Shown in pieces: positions 31,287-32,686 of a stretch of DNA of 32,686 bases. A model generated the notes under the pieces. The model ran no database searches. It was not told the origin of the DNA and worked only from the letters and a program-made list of their open reading frames with translations. Origin of the DNA: JALOOE01 sp964423545 (GTDB lineage Bacteria; Chloroflexota; Anaerolineae; CG2-30-64-16); assembly GCA_964423545.1 (NCBI GenBank), contig CAYRFV010000024.1, forward strand, positions 1-32,686. The letters are read 5' to 3'. The position numbers and the translations under genes were made by a program. How positions within the stretch are numbered: position 1 is the first letter of the stretch; each line of letters begins with the position of its first letter.

Positions 31287-32501
31287 ATGTCCGCTGCAAA
31301 ACCCTATCTGGCTCGCATGCTCGCTTTCACGCCCAAATTCGGCTACCTGGCGCCGGGTGACAAGTATCTCTTTGCGCCGGAGACACCGCGCCACCGATTC
31401 AACGTCGTCGGCGTCGGGGTGAACGGACAGGAGCATATCCGCGTGACGATGCTGGAGGGACGAGCTGCCATCCACGGCATCTACGATCCCAGCCCTTACA
31501 GCGTCGAAGCCGCCAAGCGCACCTACGCACAATTCGCTCCAGGAGGCAACCTGGTCGTCTACGACTCGTTGGAGGCTGCCTGCAGCGCACCGGAAGTGGA
31601 TGGGTTGATCATCTCGACGCCGAACCACACGCACATCGACATCATCCGGGTGGCAGCGCATTCGGGCAAGCACATCCTGCTCGAAAAGCCGATGGCGACG
31701 ACCCTTCCCGACGCGCACGAGATCGCCGGCATCGCAGCCACCTATCCGGCCGTCTTCCAGGTGGGCCTGCAGTACCGCTACAAGCCGATCTACGTCGAGG
31801 CGATCCACGAGGCGTTGGAGCGCGGCTCTGTCGGTGACATCCAGACCATCACCATCCTCGAGCACCGCATGCCGTTCCTCGACAAGGTCAAGCAGTGGAA
31901 CAAGTTCTCGAAATACTCCGGCGGCACGCTGGTGGAGAAATGCTGCCACTACTTCGACCTGATGAACCTCTTCTCTCGCTCCCGTCCGGTCAGCGTCTAC
32001 GCGTCCGGCAGCCAGGCAGTCAACTTCCTCGATTTCGAGTATGGCGGGGAAAAGTCCGATATCCTGGATAACGCGTTTGTCATCGTGAGCTACGAGAACG
32101 GGGTGCGCGCCAACTTCAACCTGTGCATGTTCAGCCCGATGACCTACGAGGAGATGGTGCTCTGCGGCAACCGCGCCCGGCTGAAGGTGTGGGAGAACGA
32201 GGACTTCCTGCCCGAGCCTCGGCTGAAGTCGGGGCTGGAATTGACGACCGACGGCGGTCGCCCTTCGCGTTCCAGCGTTCCGGCGTATCCGGCCTTCATC
32301 GAGGCCACGGGCCACAACGGCGCTACTTTCTTCGAGCACATCAGCTTCGTGGATCGCATCGAAGGCCGGCCCACGAACGCCGCCACCGCGCAAGAAGGGT
32401 TCTGGTCGATTGTCATCGGCGTGGCCGCTGAAGAGTCGGTGAAGACGGGGCGGGTCGTGGTGGTTGACGAGCTGCTGCGACGCAACGGACTCGACCTGTG
32501 A
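31287..32501 (+). CDS. Gfo/Idh/MocA-family NAD(P)-dependent sugar oxidoreductase
   Basis: This 404-residue protein starts after AAGGAG. A short N-terminal extension precedes the Rossmann strand FNVVGVGVNGQEHIRV. The EKP signature at about 133-135 (LLEKPMATT) and the catalytic region YSGGTLVEKCCHYFDLMNLF are those of the Gfo/Idh/MocA family, in which a His/Lys pair acts on a sugar or inositol hydroxyl. It sits 52 bases after the DUF1932 gene, and the GH28-like gene starts inside its last codons, so these genes are probably co-transcribed for polysaccharide use. The precise sugar is unknown. Confidence 0.92.
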   Translation: MSAAKPYLARMLAFTPKFGYLAPGDKYLFAPETPRHRFNVVGVGVNGQEHIRVTMLEGRAAIHGIYDPSPYSVEAAKRTYAQFAPGGNLVVYDSLEAACSAPEVDGLIISTPNHTHIDIIRVAAHSGKHILLEKPMATTLPDAHEIAGIAATYPAVFQVGLQYRYKPIYVEAIHEALERGSVGDIQTITILEHRMPFLDKVKQWNKFSKYSGGTLVEKCCHYFDLMNLFSRSRPVSVYASGSQAVNFLDFEYGGEKSDILDNAFVIVSYENGVRANFNLCMFSPMTYEEMVLCGNRARLKVWENEDFLPEPRLKSGLELTTDGGRPSRSSVPAYPAFIEATGHNGATFFEHISFVDRIEGRPTNAATAQEGFWSIVIGVAAEESVKTGRVVVVDELLRRNGLDL

Positions 32502-32686
32502 TCGGCGTGTATCGGATTACCGAGTTCGGCGCCACCGGGGATGGCGCGACCCTGAACACCGATGCCATCAACGCGGCCATTGCCGCCTGCGCGAGCGCAG
32601 GCGGCGGCACGGTCATTGTGCCACCTGGCGTCTTCATCGCAGGCACGGTCGTTCTGCAGAGCCACGTCGCCCTGTATCTGGAAGCA
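32498..32686 (+). CDS. GH28-like polygalacturonase-fold glycosidase, N-terminal part
   Basis: A GTG at 32498 overlaps the preceding stop (GTGA) and opens a frame of 63 codons with no stop to the window end. The residues YRITEFGATGDG, NTDAINAAIAACASAGGG and TVIVPPGVFIAGTVVLQS match the first coils of the right-handed beta-helix in GH28 and pectate-lyase-like enzymes. No signal peptide is seen, so it may act inside the cell on imported oligosaccharides, as many anaerobe GH28 proteins do. The family could be another beta-helix group, since the active site lies beyond the window. Confidence 0.8.
   Translation, partial: MIGVYRITEFGATGDGATLNTDAINAAIAACASAGGGTVIVPPGVFIAGTVVLQSHVALYLEA

Overview
The window is about 62% GC by eye and comes from a bacterium with a mixed anaerobic and nitrogen-oxide metabolism. 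It has pyruvate:ferredoxin oxidoreductase, an ADP-forming acyl-CoA synthetase, a cytochrome c nitrite reductase (NrfHA) and an FNR/DNR-type regulator. Secreted proteins with Thr/Pro-rich TPTPT-like linkers, a huge MalT-like ATPase with TPR-like repeats, and GGACGAT-type heptad repeats are what I would expect in a Chloroflexota (Anaerolineae/Caldilineae-like) genome. That taxonomic guess is inference only.

Layout. 1-237 (-) is the start of a CoxM/XdhB-type FAD subunit cut by the window edge. 405-1917 (+) holds a slipin and a ComEA-like DNA-binding protein. 2194-8260 (-) is a compact six-gene operon: a 12-TM His-rich heme-copper-oxidase-like protein, an FGE/SUMF1-fold lipoprotein, a heme O synthase-like prenyltransferase, a small membrane protein, nrfH and nrfA. 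8568-9446 (+) is a secreted protein with two copies of a WKWQLDLLPG domain. 9479-12316 (-) is a 945-residue ATPase with TPR-like repeats. 12536-13604 (-) is a zinc-ribbon plus ferredoxin pair. 13711-18492 (-) is a five-gene run ending in the Crp/Fnr regulator. 18695-23306 (-) is nifJ with its usual dihydroorotate-dehydrogenase-like partner. 23551-25220 (+) is dhaKL. 25267-26465 (-) is a gpsA-like gene followed by a broken ridA-like remnant. 26527-28123 (-) is a low-GC type II restriction-modification pair of the BglII/BstYI type. 28390-32686 (+) is an operon of an S9 peptidase, a DUF1932 dehydrogenase, a Gfo/Idh/MocA oxidoreductase and the start of a GH28-like glycosidase.

How it fits together. 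Two promoters, one before the six-gene nrf operon and one before the zinc-ribbon/ferredoxin pair, carry nearly the same FNR-type dyad (TTGACTTTCGTCAA and TTGACTTTTGTCAC). In both, the first base of a -10 element lies exactly 29.5 bp from the dyad centre, which is class II FNR geometry. The regulator encoded at 13711-14406 has the E-x-x-S-R recognition helix of FNR/DNR proteins but no Fe-S cysteine cluster. This suggests a small NO- or redox-responsive regulon covering nitrite ammonification, an unusual oxidase-like membrane protein and a ferredoxin. The 12-TM protein is the most likely novelty: it has the oxidase-like helix-2 His and helix-10 HxH but lacks the His-His pair of canonical oxidases and NO reductases, and its GHxHI helix appears twice.
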